A model generated the notes under the pieces. That model was not told the DNA's origin. It saw only the letters and a program-made list of their open reading frames with translations, and searched no databases. A stretch of 64,000 nucleotides of DNA. It comes from Henricia sp. BOLD:AAB3569. Its lineage: Eukaryota; Echinodermata; Asteroidea; Spinulosida; Echinasteridae. The stretch spans positions 1-64,000 of the forward strand of contig JBBELK010001111.1 in assembly GCA_037783545.1 (NCBI GenBank). Reading direction: 5' to 3'. Shown here in pieces: positions 12,017 to 24,700 of this stretch. The position numbers and the translations under genes were made by a program. Position 1 is the stretch's first letter, and the number at the start of each line of letters is the position of its first letter.

Positions 12017-12233
12017 AAGGCCAATTTCATAAAACTGTTTAGCAGAATAATTAGCTTAATCCAAATTTTTTAAAGTCAAAATTGTAGGTCAACTAGTATT
12101 CTTAGCAAGAATAGCAGAACACCAGTCAATTGTACTACACATAAGATTTTCAATCATGCTAACATTTTTATAAAGCAAACAAATTTTGTATTAAGCAAAT
12201 TTTTCTGCTTAACAGCTTTATGAAATATGCCCC
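12017..12233. mobile_element. 'GGCCAATTTCATAAA' MITE (family E), copy 1
   Basis: Ends AAGGCCAATTTCATAAAACTG and CAGCTTTATGAAATATGCCCC form imperfect inverted repeats. The interior has TTAGCAAGAATAGCAGA, also present at 42712-42942. Confidence 0.7.
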
Positions 12234-12897
12234 AGGTCATTAATATAATGCTTTGCAATAAAATCGAAAATTCCTCAAAAGTAAAATTTGAAATGCCTCA
12301 CGACCCTTATTTACAAAATACATCAGAAATGTTCTCGCCGACAATTTTTCAGACTGAAATGGTTTGTCAACATGCCTATATCACATTTGCCACAATAAAT
12401 TGGATTTTCAGAGTTTGTGTGTGTGTGTGTAAACCACTGGGTTACAAATGCATAAAAGGTGACAAAACCCAAACCAGAGAAATGCTTTTAAAATTGCATA
12501 TGAAAACCCGTAGACTAACATTTACAAAACTAGTTTCAGCATTAATATTTACAGTATCTTTAACGTGGAAGGATCAAAATAATGAAGAATGTACATGGTA
12601 TCCTACCAACATGGAAAGCGGGTCTCACTATTGTAGTCTGTGCATGTTTTCTCAATCTTGCGTCTTTTTATTAACAAGTATGTGGTCAAATTTTGCCACA
12701 TTCATTTTTTTTCTGTGATGCAATCTCGAGATATATATGCATCACGACATGTGAAGATAAACCACCGTTCCCAACCATACACATTGTATGGTCTTTGCCA
12801 CTGGTTCCCTGTTGCATCAAAACCAGCGGATTGACGTAGTCTCTTCTTCGTGCCGTTTGCGGTTTACAACCTTGTCTCAGAGGCGGTCCTGTGTGCA

Positions 12898-13000
12898 TGC
12901 CCCAGGGGTGGGGATTTTGTCACAAAAAAGGTGACAATCCCCATCTCTTAGGTGGGGTAGCCCGGGGGAGGGGTGGGGGAAACAATTGATAGGTGCATTA
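12898..13000. repeat. G-rich dispersed repeat, copy 2
   Basis: Near-identical partner of 437-540, ending in the same AACAATTGATAGGTGCATTA. The region just upstream (12720-12900) and downstream (13140-13190) is itself an inverted pair around ATCACGACATGTGAAGATAA / TTATCTTCAGACGTCGTGAT, so this repeat sits inside a larger inverted structure. Confidence 0.75.
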
Positions 13001-13832
13001 AATACAAGGACGCACATAAATTAAATCGGTTCGATTTAGATGTTATTGAAGTCCGATCATGGAGGCAGGACCTCGTCCAATGGTCCGATGTACAAATGTA
13101 CACAAAAGAGTGTGTTACGACGACTGAAAACAGACTAGTTTTGGAGCACAACCACCGTGGTTTATCTTCAGACGTCGTGATGCATATATGCCTCGCAATT
13201 TCAGTGTATTTCAGTACAAATAATCAGGACAGGTTTGAGGTGTGCTAATGTTTAAAAACTCTGCATGGCCTTTTTTGGGTCGTATTTATGTTTCTCATGT
13301 GCTCAGTGGAAAAAAAACCTAAAATATTAAAGTACAAACAGCTAAATCCTGACCAGAATCTGGATATAGACCTTTTGCACAGGTGGCAGTCACATTGTCA
13401 CCATGTGTCGTGCACTTTGTGAATCACCCGTCACATCATTGTCATGGTCCAGTGCAAAGGGTCTATAGACCGTATCAAATAGCTGCCATCTTGCAGGGCA
13501 ACGTTTAATATTTAAATTAGCCAACAAGCACAAACTGTGCACCCATGCATGTTCTGAAGGTATATGCTGCAAGATATGAGACCGAGTGACTCCCCCTATA
13601 CCTCAACACACTCTTCCCTTTTGTTAACGCGTGCCTCCCCTAAAACCCGAATGGAAATTCCTTGGATGTTTTACACACAATAGGGAACAACGGACGGGGG
13701 AGTCACTCGGTCTAATATCTTGCACCAAATGTATAAACAAAGAAACTGTCCTACAAGATGGCAGCTACTCTCTCTAGTCTATACACGAGGTGTAATGGAA
13801 CTTTCATATTACAAAACACCATAATAACATGC

Positions 13833-14224
13833 CAATAGACCTATGACATAGTGATGCCATGCAATGTTTACCGCAGTGTTTTATGGGTGAAATGTGGGGA
13901 CGAAATCTCTGCACAATTATTGCAGGGCCATTTTCACCGCCTTTTGAGGCCTTAAAAGTTAAAACCATAGTTCCGTCGTGGGCTTAAAACTCACGCAGGC
14001 ACACCAACTAAGTTGACACGAACCATTTTATAAATTTACGATATTTGTTTGACGTTTTTTTGCCAGCGAAGCGGTTAGTAAAGTTCACAAAGTTACGTGC
14101 ACAATACGCTAGACGCTATGCATGCAACGCACGCAAACTAGAGATGCAGAGATTTCGTCGCCACTTTCACCCATTATGTACCCCGGTAAACATTGCGTGA
14201 CGTCATTATGTTTCAGGTCTATTG
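13833..14224. mobile_element. MITE with ~80-bp inverted ends starting CAATAGACC
   Basis: The left end CAATAGACCTATGACATAGT and the right end (read inward) CAATAGACCTGAAACATAAT continue as inverted repeats through CAATGTTTACC, ATGGGTGAAA and GACGAAATCTCTGCA. The 392-bp element has a CpG-rich centre. The first nine bases are shared with the unrelated-looking 600-bp element at 49811. Confidence 0.85.
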
Positions 14225-14840
14225 AAAATTTGATACACAGTAAAGCACATGTACATTTGCTGTAACTCAACTTGTAATATGATGGAGAACATTCTACAAA
14301 AGCATTTCATTTCACCGTCCCGAGTTCTCCACTATTTACACAAAGGTATGCTAAATAGAATTTGCAGTGTCCACCTTTTGAACACATTACAAGTACTAGT
14401 AACATGTCTTACGTTAATCTCATAGTTTATCTGATAACGACTGATTTTAGAATGCTCCGGGCTTTAGAGTCGCTTTTAGTACCAATACATGTACCCCATG
14501 AATCCACATTATACCTCATTATGTGTGTATTATTAGTTATGTTACAACCAAATGAAGCAAAATGGTCACACCACTTCTGTCAATAAATTTAAATTCATAA
14601 ATACCTTAGACAGTTTACGTATCCCTATTGGCTGGGAGCACGTCACGTGAGCAGTTTTATAGACAACAAAACTACACTTGGGATATTTGTATAAACGCCA
14701 CAAGTACGCACATACATATATGACGCAATATTCACAAAAGTCGTCATTTTGCCTAACCGTGTGCGACCGAAACCTCGCTTATATCGCTAACTAGCGATAA
14801 TGACCAGTGATAATGCCCGGCCGGCTGGCCCGCGTTTGTG

Positions 14841-15100
14841 CCCTAGTCAGCGCGTATGGAACATGCATATGCACATAGAAACTTCACGCGCCCGAAGCCA
14901 AATTCCGGTCGTGTGCGTGCGCGCACAACTCCCAAAAAAAGCTTGACGCACAACTAGTAGCAGTTGTACGAACACAGTGGTGTAGGAAAGTGAATGCAAA
15001 ACATGGCAAAACGACAAGTTAATTTTGGTGAGTTTTACCGATTTACACAAAAAGGTATTTATGAATGGGATTAAAAGTAGGTTTGGCTAATCTTAAACAA
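14841..15100 (-). mobile_element. Truncated copy of the 'CAATAGACCGATCCAG' element (family F)
   Basis: Shares with 49811-50410 and 34993-35494 the blocks GTCAGCGCGTAT, CCGGTCGTGTGCGTGC, AATTTTGGTGAGTTTT and TTTACACAAAAA. Both terminal repeats are absent. In the plus direction it carries ATGGCAAAACGACAAGTTAA followed by a GGTGAGTTTT splice-donor-like word. Confidence 0.7.
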
Positions 15101-15233
15101 CCCTCGCCTGGCGGCTCAGGCATTATCAGTTCCCAGGACCCCTAGCAGGTTTTAACACCGACTTCAGGTCCCAGCAAAACCATTCACAGAAAATGGCATT
15201 ATATTTGATATGGATCAATATGGAAGTTGTCAT

Positions 15234-15920
15234 TCAAATGTCTTGGTTAGTTGAATACATGTTAAAGGACCGACAGAGGAATTTCAAATTGTCAATGAAA
15301 ACGAAGGTCTCCGTGCTTTTTTTGTGATATGGCATGTGACGTAATACAAAATTGCAACAGGTAGTAGATTTCGAATGATATGTATGTGCTATATTGATTG
15401 CTTTCGATGACGTAGAACATCCCACGCGCGCGCCAATAGGCGCACATGAACACGCGTAAAAAATACTAACCAGCGTATTTTCCCTCGAAGATGCCGCACG
15501 CGGGCTTTGTGATATGTTCAAATTATTGAGCATGCACTCTGCTTGTAAAATGGAAAGTGCTTTTACTTGATCGCGATTTTTAGCCTGAAGAAATGCGTTT
15601 TTATCTTTCTCGATACAACAGCCATGGGGGAACAACATAAAGCAAGTTCAAGCAACAGAGGTAAGTGCAACCAATGCGCTTTTCTTGCTTTTTTGCCGGT
15701 TATTTCTCGAGCCACGTGGGTCATGAAAAATGCCCACCAAAATGGTGGATGGAAGGGGTGACGTCACCGGAAAGCAATCAATAGGAAATTTTAAAAAGAG
15801 AACAAAACATATAGCATCGATTGGAAGTTATGTAGCAAAGAAGTACAATTGTTTTTGCTGTGGTTTTAGAAATTGCATCTTTTGTTCCATACCTGCCAAA
15901 AGGATTTTTTTTACCTAAAT
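15234..15920. other. CpG-rich stretch with an exon-like ATG and splice donor; no gene recognised
   Basis: Around 15410-15500 the sequence is rich in CpG (CCCACGCGCGCGCC). At 15622 an ATG in good context (AACAGCCATGG) opens 12 codons (MGEQHKASSSNR) that end at AGAG followed by GTAAGTGC. This could be a first coding exon of an unannotated transcript or chance. No downstream exon could be identified. Confidence 0.25.
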
Positions 15921-16036
15921 GCCTCAAAAAAAATTGGGAAACTCAAGTTTGACTGACAATTTCTATCTTGTTTACCAAGTCATTTTCCTTGAATTTGCTA
16001 TCCCTGTTCCTCTTTACAATAATGTGTCATTTGTTA

Positions 16037-16262
16037 TGATTAAGCAATTGGGGGATGTGCAGCACAGCTGAATACGGAGGCGAGTGTAAAGTGAAATGTC
16101 ACAAAATTCACTGCTATTGTCATGCAGTGCATTCCCCTTTTGCTTGGGGGATGGGAATGTGTCAGTACACTTTTTGACAATAGCAATGTATTTTGTGACA
16201 TTTCACTTTACACCCGCCCCCGTATTCAGCTGTGCTGCACATCCCCAAATTGCTTAATCATT
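16037..16262. mobile_element. Palindromic MITE with ~95-bp arms
   Basis: The left arm ATGATTAAGCAATTGGGGGA… and the right arm …CCCCAAATTGCTTAATCATTG are reverse complements over GTGCAGCACAGCTGAATACG, GTAAAGTGAAATGTCACAAA and TGCTATTGTCA. A short C/G-rich spacer lies between them (about 16130-16160). Confidence 0.85.
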
Positions 16263-16981
16263 GTCAAGATGAATGACAACAGGGCTTTCCAATGATACTA
16301 AATTCAAGGAAAATGATTTTGCAGCAAGAGAAAATTAGATCATACAACAATACACCATTAACATGAAACAGATCGACTTCACAATTAAAAAAATAAGATA
16401 GAATATTGTAAGGGTGCTTAATTTTCCCCGTTTTTATTTTTCCACCGATAGTTTTACTATCTTACTAAAAAATCCCTTGAATGTGGATAAATTTTGAAGG
16501 AAAATAGTGATTCATGTAGACCGTTTTGACCCCTCAAAGTCTCTGAAATGCAAATCTGAATTTTTGGAATTGCCCTAAAATATCTTTATCTAGTAATCCC
16601 TTTGAATGACTAGCTTTGCGGTACAAATTTGGGAAAAAAATTGAATACTTCATCATGGTTTCACACCTTGTGTACAAAACATATGAGACAGGATAAAAAA
16701 TGTGTTTTTCACTCCTAAATGTTGGTTTTTCCATCAAATCTACAGTTACCGATGCTCGAGTCATTATGAAAAAAAAAATTCTGATCAACTTCTCAACTCT
16801 TACCAAGATTTGTACCTGAAATTTGAGTCCTTAAACGTGGGTCATTAGCTCCCTTTGGACTACTCACAAAACTACATTTATAGCAATCATTCATTAATTC
16901 AGCAACCAGCTAAACAAAGTCATGTCAAATGGATTGAAGGTAGTTGTGGTTCAATCAGTGTTGATCTGGATTATACTATAG

Positions 16982-18757
16982 CTACATTAATTTGAGCGAA
17001 GGCTGTAGTAATGTCGTCGCCATGGCCGCTTCTGGGAATATGGCGTGATAGTTGGATAGAGGAACGAAAGCAGCCGTAATCATTTTGCCTGCAAAAAAAA
17101 AAAAGAGGGAAAAAAAGGGATTTTGTTCTAATCTAACAATTCATATAAAATACCTCCCCAAAAAACCCAAAGTCCCGGCCGTTCCCCTATTTTTGTGTAC
17201 ATTTTACTTTGGTTACAGCGCTCTCGGTTACAGTGCTATTACAGATACAGCGCTCAACATTTCAAGTCCCTGGAACGATACATATGTGTAAAATGACTCC
17301 TGTTATAACGCTCCTAACCTGAGAGTTTTACAGAGCAGTCCGATCCTTCGTAAAGCATGTAAAGCATGTTACTTTTTAGCAGCAATTCGCTCTCTCGATC
17401 GCGATCGTCGCACTTATAAAACGATTCATCGAGCGCAGCCAGCATGCATTGCACGTGTCTGGACACAGACCTATATTGGGTTTACAGTCAACTCGGCCGT
17501 TTGCCAATTTAACTCTTTCTGATCTTGTAGCGCGATTTTGTGCCTATCTTCAAGCGAATACGTGCGTACGTACGTTCGTTGTTTTTACTACCGTGCATAC
17601 ATGTACCGTGCATTACGTGTAGATGTATTGTACGTACGTACATGTACTTACATGTATGTGTACATGTAGGCCTACGTGTACATGTACAGGTATATGCATC
17701 GCTTACTGCGCTATCATGGCTATCTGGATATAACGCTAACAAAAGTTCGGTCCCTCGAAGAGCGCTATAAAGAGAGTTTACTGTAGAAGCAAAAAGGCTG
17801 GTGTAATTACTGCACTGCTTCATGACACGGACAAATTAGTTTACAAAACATTGGTGTTTTTTTGTGATATGCTGGAAAATACATGAATTGATAGCGCGAA
17901 ATTTCAGAATGGTAATGAGAAAAATATGACAAATGATATGGTGTAAAAAACTCAACACCCATCATAGGAAAATGTGATCTGGACTAGGCTTGGGCGACTC
18001 CATCATTGTCGGAGTCGACTCCGATTCCAAAAAAGAATCGCGATTCCATTTTTCGCGTGAAAACATTAAATATACTGAGCGTGTTTAATAGGTACATGAG
18101 CGTGTTTATGTACATGTACCTCAGCGATACTACTTATTGTGGCGACAACGAACCAATTATTGGCACCGAGTGGCACTAAACGTCCACGAAATGATGTCGG
18201 CCTGTACCACACACACTTTCTTAATAATGTGTAAATGATCAGAGGCTAAATATTCGTACAAAAGTTGGAGTTTTGCCTTCGGAATTGCTAGGTAATTTCT
18301 GGAATCGGCAAGCTATCACTGGGAAGGGAATCTAAATGAAAGGGAATCTATTTCTACTGGGAATCGATTCCTCAAATCTGGAATCACGATTCCGATTCTT
18401 AAAGTGAAATCAATTCTACTCGATTCCGGCGTGGAATCGCCCAAGCCTAGTTTGGAAACCTACCCATAATCACGGTCACAAGCATCAAGTGTCTACAGAG
18501 CTCCAGTTGCGTTTTATGTGCTTAGTAGCCAAGAGCAAACAGATAGAAATCAACCTGTGGATTACAACATACCTGCAAACCACCTCCCATGCAGGCTGTT
18601 GACCGCTGCTATCGCAATCTGCGAATTGGGACATTTGACGTAGCAGTGGCCCTGCGGTGACGACCTGTCTACGTGGATGTGAAGAACTCCGCCGTGTTTG
18701 TTGCATTCTTCAATCACGTCGTCACGAATTTCAGTCTCCCAGTTAGCCGAGGTTTCA
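16982..18757 (-). CDS. RBM39: RBM39 C-terminal UHM exons
   Basis: Exon 18757-18573 encodes NWETEIRDDVIEECNKHGGV, then HIHVD and NSLHGRWFAG. Exon 17088-16982 encodes GKMITAAFVPLSNYHAIFPE and AAMATTLLQPSLKLM with a TAG stop at 16984-16982. The RWF and acidic helix features mark a U2AF-homology motif, which binds tryptophan-containing ULM peptides of SF3B1 and U2AF65. The last exon was found because its acceptor (TTTTTTTTGCAG) and the GKMITAA motif keep the frame. Confidence 0.9.
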
Positions 18758-21700
18758 CTGGAAAAACATTTGACAGTACATGATGTTTATCCCATTCAGT
18801 CATAGGAAAAAGAAGTCCCCTTCAACAAATGTACACACGTCATTGAAGGGGATAGGAATGGGACTTTTAACCGGAAAAAAAATTGAAAAACCGGTTTTGC
18901 TGAACGTTTAAACGAAACCCTTTGCTATGGAGCTGCGTATTTCGTGGCACGAATTTGGCGCGCGCGCATTGCTGACGAGCCTGTGCCAATCAATGGACAG
19001 TTTGATAACATGTGACCTGGCTTTGAGTGGCCACATGGGCTGCTTTCGAGCGCGGCACCAGGGATCCCTGGTGTTCCATGGTGCTCGCCCGAAAGCGCGT
19101 TGGTGCACCAGATGGTGGCACCAACTGCTCCGAGTCGTCGGAACAACTGGGAGACATGCGCAGTTGCGCGTACTTACGCATGACTCGCAAAAATGGCTGG
19201 CACGTCGTTGAATAATTCTGGAAATTTGGGTTGATATTTTGAATGTTCAAGCTTCCACATCGAAACCAAACATTGTAAATATTTTCAGATATGTGTGATT
19301 TATTTTGTGGAAAACCAAGATTTTATTAGCGGGGATGTAATTTCTAATGACCGTGGTGCACCAGGGATCCCGATAACGCTTTTGAGCGCAATCGTGTGTA
19401 CGCATGTGTGTGTGACGTAACGTTCCAAACGCCTGGGAGCACCAGGGACGAGCGCTCGAAAGCAGCCCTAATTGAACAAAATAATCAAACATCAGACTTG
19501 TCCAAGTGTGGACAAATCCTTCAGACAATGTCAAACAACATACAAACAATTGTCTGTCAGACAAAAATCTCATAGTGTAGACAGGCCATTAAGAACAAGT
19601 TGAAATACATTCTTGGCTGGTAACCCATTTTTGCAAAATACATTTTGTGATGAGCAAATTTCTGTGCTTAGCAGTGCCATGAAATTGGCCTCAGTAAAGC
19701 CAGAGAGACTAGACTGAATCTTGACTTACGATGTTGGGTCAAACATGTTGGAGAGCAGGAAACATGGTGGGTTAGGTGGTGGTGCTGCTGCTGGGGCTGC
19801 GGCTAGAGCTGGACCAGCCAAGCCTGTTGCTGTTGGTGCTACCTGATTGGCTAAGGCTACGGCTTGCTGTTGGGCTGCTGCAAGCTGTGCCTAGTGCAAA
19901 TCAAAACAGATGGTCATGGGTCTTTCCATAAGGCCTGATTCACACGGGAACATTTTCGTAATTACTCGATTGTGATATGATTATGATACCATTGTAATAT
20001 TTGCGACGACTGGGTTCACACGACATACTTGTAACCAAATCAAACAATTGTAACCATATTGTAATCGTATTGTAATCGTATTGTAATAAAGTGGGGTACT
20101 ACGCGCACGCAAGTCGATTACGAGGTCGTAATCGACTTGTGGCCTGGACAAACGTCCCTTGTCGAGCGCCGCGTGTCAAGTGCCTGATGCTCTAATGCTG
20201 TGTGGTGTGAGCGGCGCGTTAAAAACGACGCTTGCCACACACAACATCCGAGCATCATTTTCAAGCATGGGCTTATGGGATGGATTGTAATACGATGACG
20301 ACGAGATGGGGTCACATGTTTCTTGCCAATATAATGTAATCCAATTACAATTGAACGATGAGAATTCTCATCGTTGACCGATAATGATTCGACTAGAAAA
20401 AGGGAAACTCATTTTCCAAGTTCACCCGGACAGTTTTCAGGATGGCTAGGAACCCTGGATCGCAAATCCACAGATGCAGTAAATCATTTTTAAATTGGGA
20501 GACTTGTCCGAGTACATTCAAACCTCGATAACCTGTTTATAACAAGGAATATTTTAGGTCCTATGTTTTTGTTCATTATTTTTATACCTGATAATACAAG
20601 GTTTCTGTTGTGACAAGGTAAACTGCAAAGTCTCTTATTTAACGGGGTTCGACTGTAATTACCTGCAGAGACACCTGGGTGACGCTTGGTAGTACGCCAG
20701 GTGCTGCACCAGGGACATTGCTGAGGGGATGGAGTGCTTCCACTACGGCATTTGGCAGCTGGAAACCAGTACCTATCAAGAGAGAAAAACAAATGGAAAA
20801 GGTAATCTCTTACTGCACAGATTTTGCTTTAAAGGCAGTATACATGATTGGTATCTCGAAAATCAGAAATGTTCAGATTTACGCCCAACTTACACAATAT
20901 AAACATGATGACCGTAGAAAACTTCCCCTGAAATGGTTTTGTCTGAAGTGCTATAGTCTCATGAGACGAAAATTCAATTCAAACTTGCAACGGTCGAGTT
21001 GGTACATTGGTCAAGTTGACCTGGTACTGCAACGTTTTCATGTACACAACACATGCAGCGCGCGCAGAGAGTCGGGTCAAGTCGACCGTTACGATTTTCA
21101 ACACTTTTAACACTTAAAAATCGTAACAAATACTAGTTGGCAGGTATGTTGATGTGGTCAGTGATTCGGAACTTGTGAAGAATATGTATGAAGCATGGTA
21201 AAAGAAATATAACCTGCTTTATTAGCTCGTGTCGATATTGGAAGTTGACAAATAAGTTCCCGAGGAGAAAGCGAAGGGAACTACTTTGTCAAATTTCAAT
21301 ACCGAGGGGAGCTAATATCGATTATATACCTCATGCGTAGATTCCAGTCATCTGATTGGTTAAAAGTGGGGGCATTGAATCGGCTAGACCCGGCGCGTAT
21401 ATGCCCACCGGGCAATAGTCTTTGCCATGCCCCGGGCATAGTCATTTAGCGGGTTCCGGACGCGCGCATTACATGTGTTAGCATAGCTATAGCTGTGCAC
21501 CAACTATGCAGCTGTGCGCTTCACGTAAACATTCATCAGGACGGTAATGGCGGAATTTCGACGTCATTTTGTCGTCTGTCGTAGATGATGAAGTCCTTAA
21601 GAAAGTAAGAGAAGTGGCCTACAGTGAAAACTGTGTCCGGTGAAATGTGCTACTAAAGTGCCAGGTGATTATGCTACAATGTTTGCTGTAAATATACAAC

Positions 21701-24700
21701 TTTTCCGCCGTAGACCAGCTTCCGAAATCGAAACGCGAAGGACCACTGTCATGACTGTATGATGTTTCGTTACTTTTAACCAACCAGATGACAAAAATCT
21801 ACACATTCGGTATATAAAACAAATATTGACTGCTGTTTATTCGGGTCATGGTTAAGATTATAGGCCCTCGGTGATCTCGAAGCCATGACTATGCCCCTCG
21901 GCTTCCGCCTCGGGGCATAGTCATGGCTTCGAGATCCCCTTGGGCCTATAATCTTAACCATGCCCCTCATTGCAGTCAATATTTGTATACTATCAACCCG
22001 ACAGAAACCATGTTATATTTGTTTTACCATACCTCTCACATAATCTTCAGCAATTCAGAGACGCTGAGCGCAGAAAAACGATGAGAAAGAATTTGCTTGT
22101 GCAGCCATATTTACATTCAACTTTCGTGCGTATTTTACCCGTGCGTACTGTTGCGTATTCTGCATGCTGTACGCACTACACCCGGTTTCCTTGCGAAGTA
22201 AACTATTCTTACGTCACAAACTATTCTTACGTCACAAAGCGAGTACGTAGTAAACTGCTTACCTGGGTAGCTGGAGGATAGTTAACTACGCTCGCTGGTA
22301 AAAATAACCACTGGCACGTGATGGTGAATGGGCCAATGAGAATGGGACTTTTGTTTATTAATATGTTTGAGGTATGGTAAACCGTACGTGAACATTTTCA
22401 TACCTTCAGCCAGTTTGGCCATGAGCTGCAGCCTTCCTGTCGTCGTCAGTTCAATACCAGTCCTCTCCAGCTCATCATTGTCCAGCATGGACGTGGCCTG
22501 GGCATTGTCCGACCTCTCCGTCACGTGGTTGACTTTCATTGGACGACCGGCCAGCTCAAAACCGTTCAGCTGGTCTAGCGCCCTCTTGGCATCGTCAGCA
22601 TCGTGGAACTACGAGAATAAATGTATCATAAGATAGCCTAGCCCAGCATTTCGTATGAGGCTTCAAAATGGCCACTCACCAAACGAAGCACAAGCCTAGC
22701 CTCTAGCCCCGTTTCATAAAGCTTTATAGTATGTGGACTTCTAAACTGCACCTCCATTTTAAAAGTGAATTTGGGGCACCAGCCTAAAGCAGCGTTCACA
22801 TTTTATGCTGCACTTAGCGCAATGCATGAGCTCCGAGTCACCCATCTTTTTCCAAAATAGATGCGTCCACTCCGGTTACTCGGTTCTTTAATATCTCATT
22901 GGCTGCGCGTTGGATAGGTCAGCACACTGTTTTTGACCCAGCTCAAAACGTTTTGCGCGTCACGATAAGCTGCACACAAGCAGAAAATCAGTTGCTGTAA
23001 AAATCAATGGCACAGGCAAGTGCAAAACCATTTTTCCGCTAGGGTGAATGCCGCTCAAGCGTAAAGGTTACATTCACAAAGCTAATGTCACCTGATACCT
23101 TTAGCGATCACATAACATTTTGTCCAGCTTTGTTTTGTCCTATGCTTTGTGTACATATTCAAACTCAAAAACATTTTTCTCAGGGAGAGAGATGTTTGTA
23201 AATAGACGACTCCATGAAGTGTCAAACATCAAACTTACTGTAATGAATCCATAGCCTTTGGAACGTTTCAATTCACTGTCCGTCATCAGCTGTATAGAGT
23301 CAATCTGCAAATAGTAAATAATGGTCAAAGATACAAGAGCTCAAATTACCTAAACACACATTCATCTGCAATTGAGTCTTTCCACGGTAAAGGGGGCATT
23401 TTGGCAACACTGACCATATTTTTCAGAAAATACCTTTGTCTCGTCTCAAAATTTAAAAAATGAGTTTCAGTTGTTCTGAAGAGATAACTTGGGCCCAAAA
23501 AGGGTTACAAATAGTGTGACAACATGCCTTATTAAAAACCATGTGTACAAATTTCCAATATACGCTCGTAATTGGGACGGCCTGAAATGTGGCAAAATGC
23601 CCTCTTTATCGTGGAAAGACCCATTTGCACATTTTTGAACCTTTTCTTCCTTAACCTTATATGCAGCATGATATGTGGCAGAGGGTATCATTGATCCATT
23701 GTTCCCCTATTGTGTCTCAAACATCCAAGGAATTTCCAAGTTTTTAGGGGGAGGGGGTTGGGGGGGTTGGGGGGGTGGAGGGTGGAGTTGGGGGAGGGGG
23801 GGGGGGAGGGGTTGGTTGGTACGTTAACAAAAGGGAAGAGTGTGTTGAGGTATAGGGGCGTTAGGGGAGAGCAGGAGGTCCTTAATTGCCATTTGTATCT
23901 GTAGGCGGTGTATCCTCAGACATGGCAGACATCAAAACATGAGGGGTGTGGCTATTGCTGGGCACATGTATTATGCTGTGCATCAATTTGGATTAGGAAT
24001 CTAGGCAACATCGATCGTTGAAGACGGGCCAGCGAAAGCGGCCAGTAAAAATCAGTTCGTTGCCCGCTGCATGCCACATCAATCGCGCGTCCCATGCATG
24101 CAGCCTACATGGCCAAGCACACAATTTACGCAATGCATGTATGCACGGCCGCTGCCAGTTTGCGATGCAGGCAAAGATGGCGCTTGCTTAGGGATTAGAC
24201 TTGTACAAGTCTGCTTCGGCACTCATTGCAGTCGAGGTCTGCACGCTGCACGGCACCGCATTAAGCATCTGCAGTACACCAGCGCTGTATGCCATGGCAC
24301 TTGTTTGGCGACAACTTGCACAAGTTTGCTTAGCGAAATTACTGAATCAATTGAGGGTGCTCTTTTTATGCTCGATAAAAAAATACAGGGATGTGATTGG
24401 ATGTTTGAAAAAACCCCGAAATTTAACTTTTAATGAAGGTTCTGAATTAGTAGCAATTTGTTTTCTCAGAGTTTTTTACCTGACCAAAAGGCTCAAAGAT
24501 CCCCCTGAGCATCTCCTCTGTGATGTTATAATGCAGTGAGCCAACGTACAACCTCATGGGGCCTGCCCCACCCTTCTGTAACGTCTGGTTGCTCTGGGCG
24601 AGGCGATTCTTCTCTGCCTGGGATGGTTGGACGATGATGGGAACACCCATCAGTTTTTGATTGTTTAAACCAAGGGCCTGAAACAGCAATGACAAGAAAC

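Noticed and set aside
12227-12718. 163-aa plus-strand ORF
   Set aside because: It starts at the edge of a family E MITE, runs through a GT microsatellite and A/T-rich sequence, and has no recognisable domain.
15234-15638. 134-aa minus-strand ORF
   Set aside because: Cysteine and serine scattered without pattern; no recognisable family; overlaps a CpG-rich region with an exon-like sequence on the other strand.
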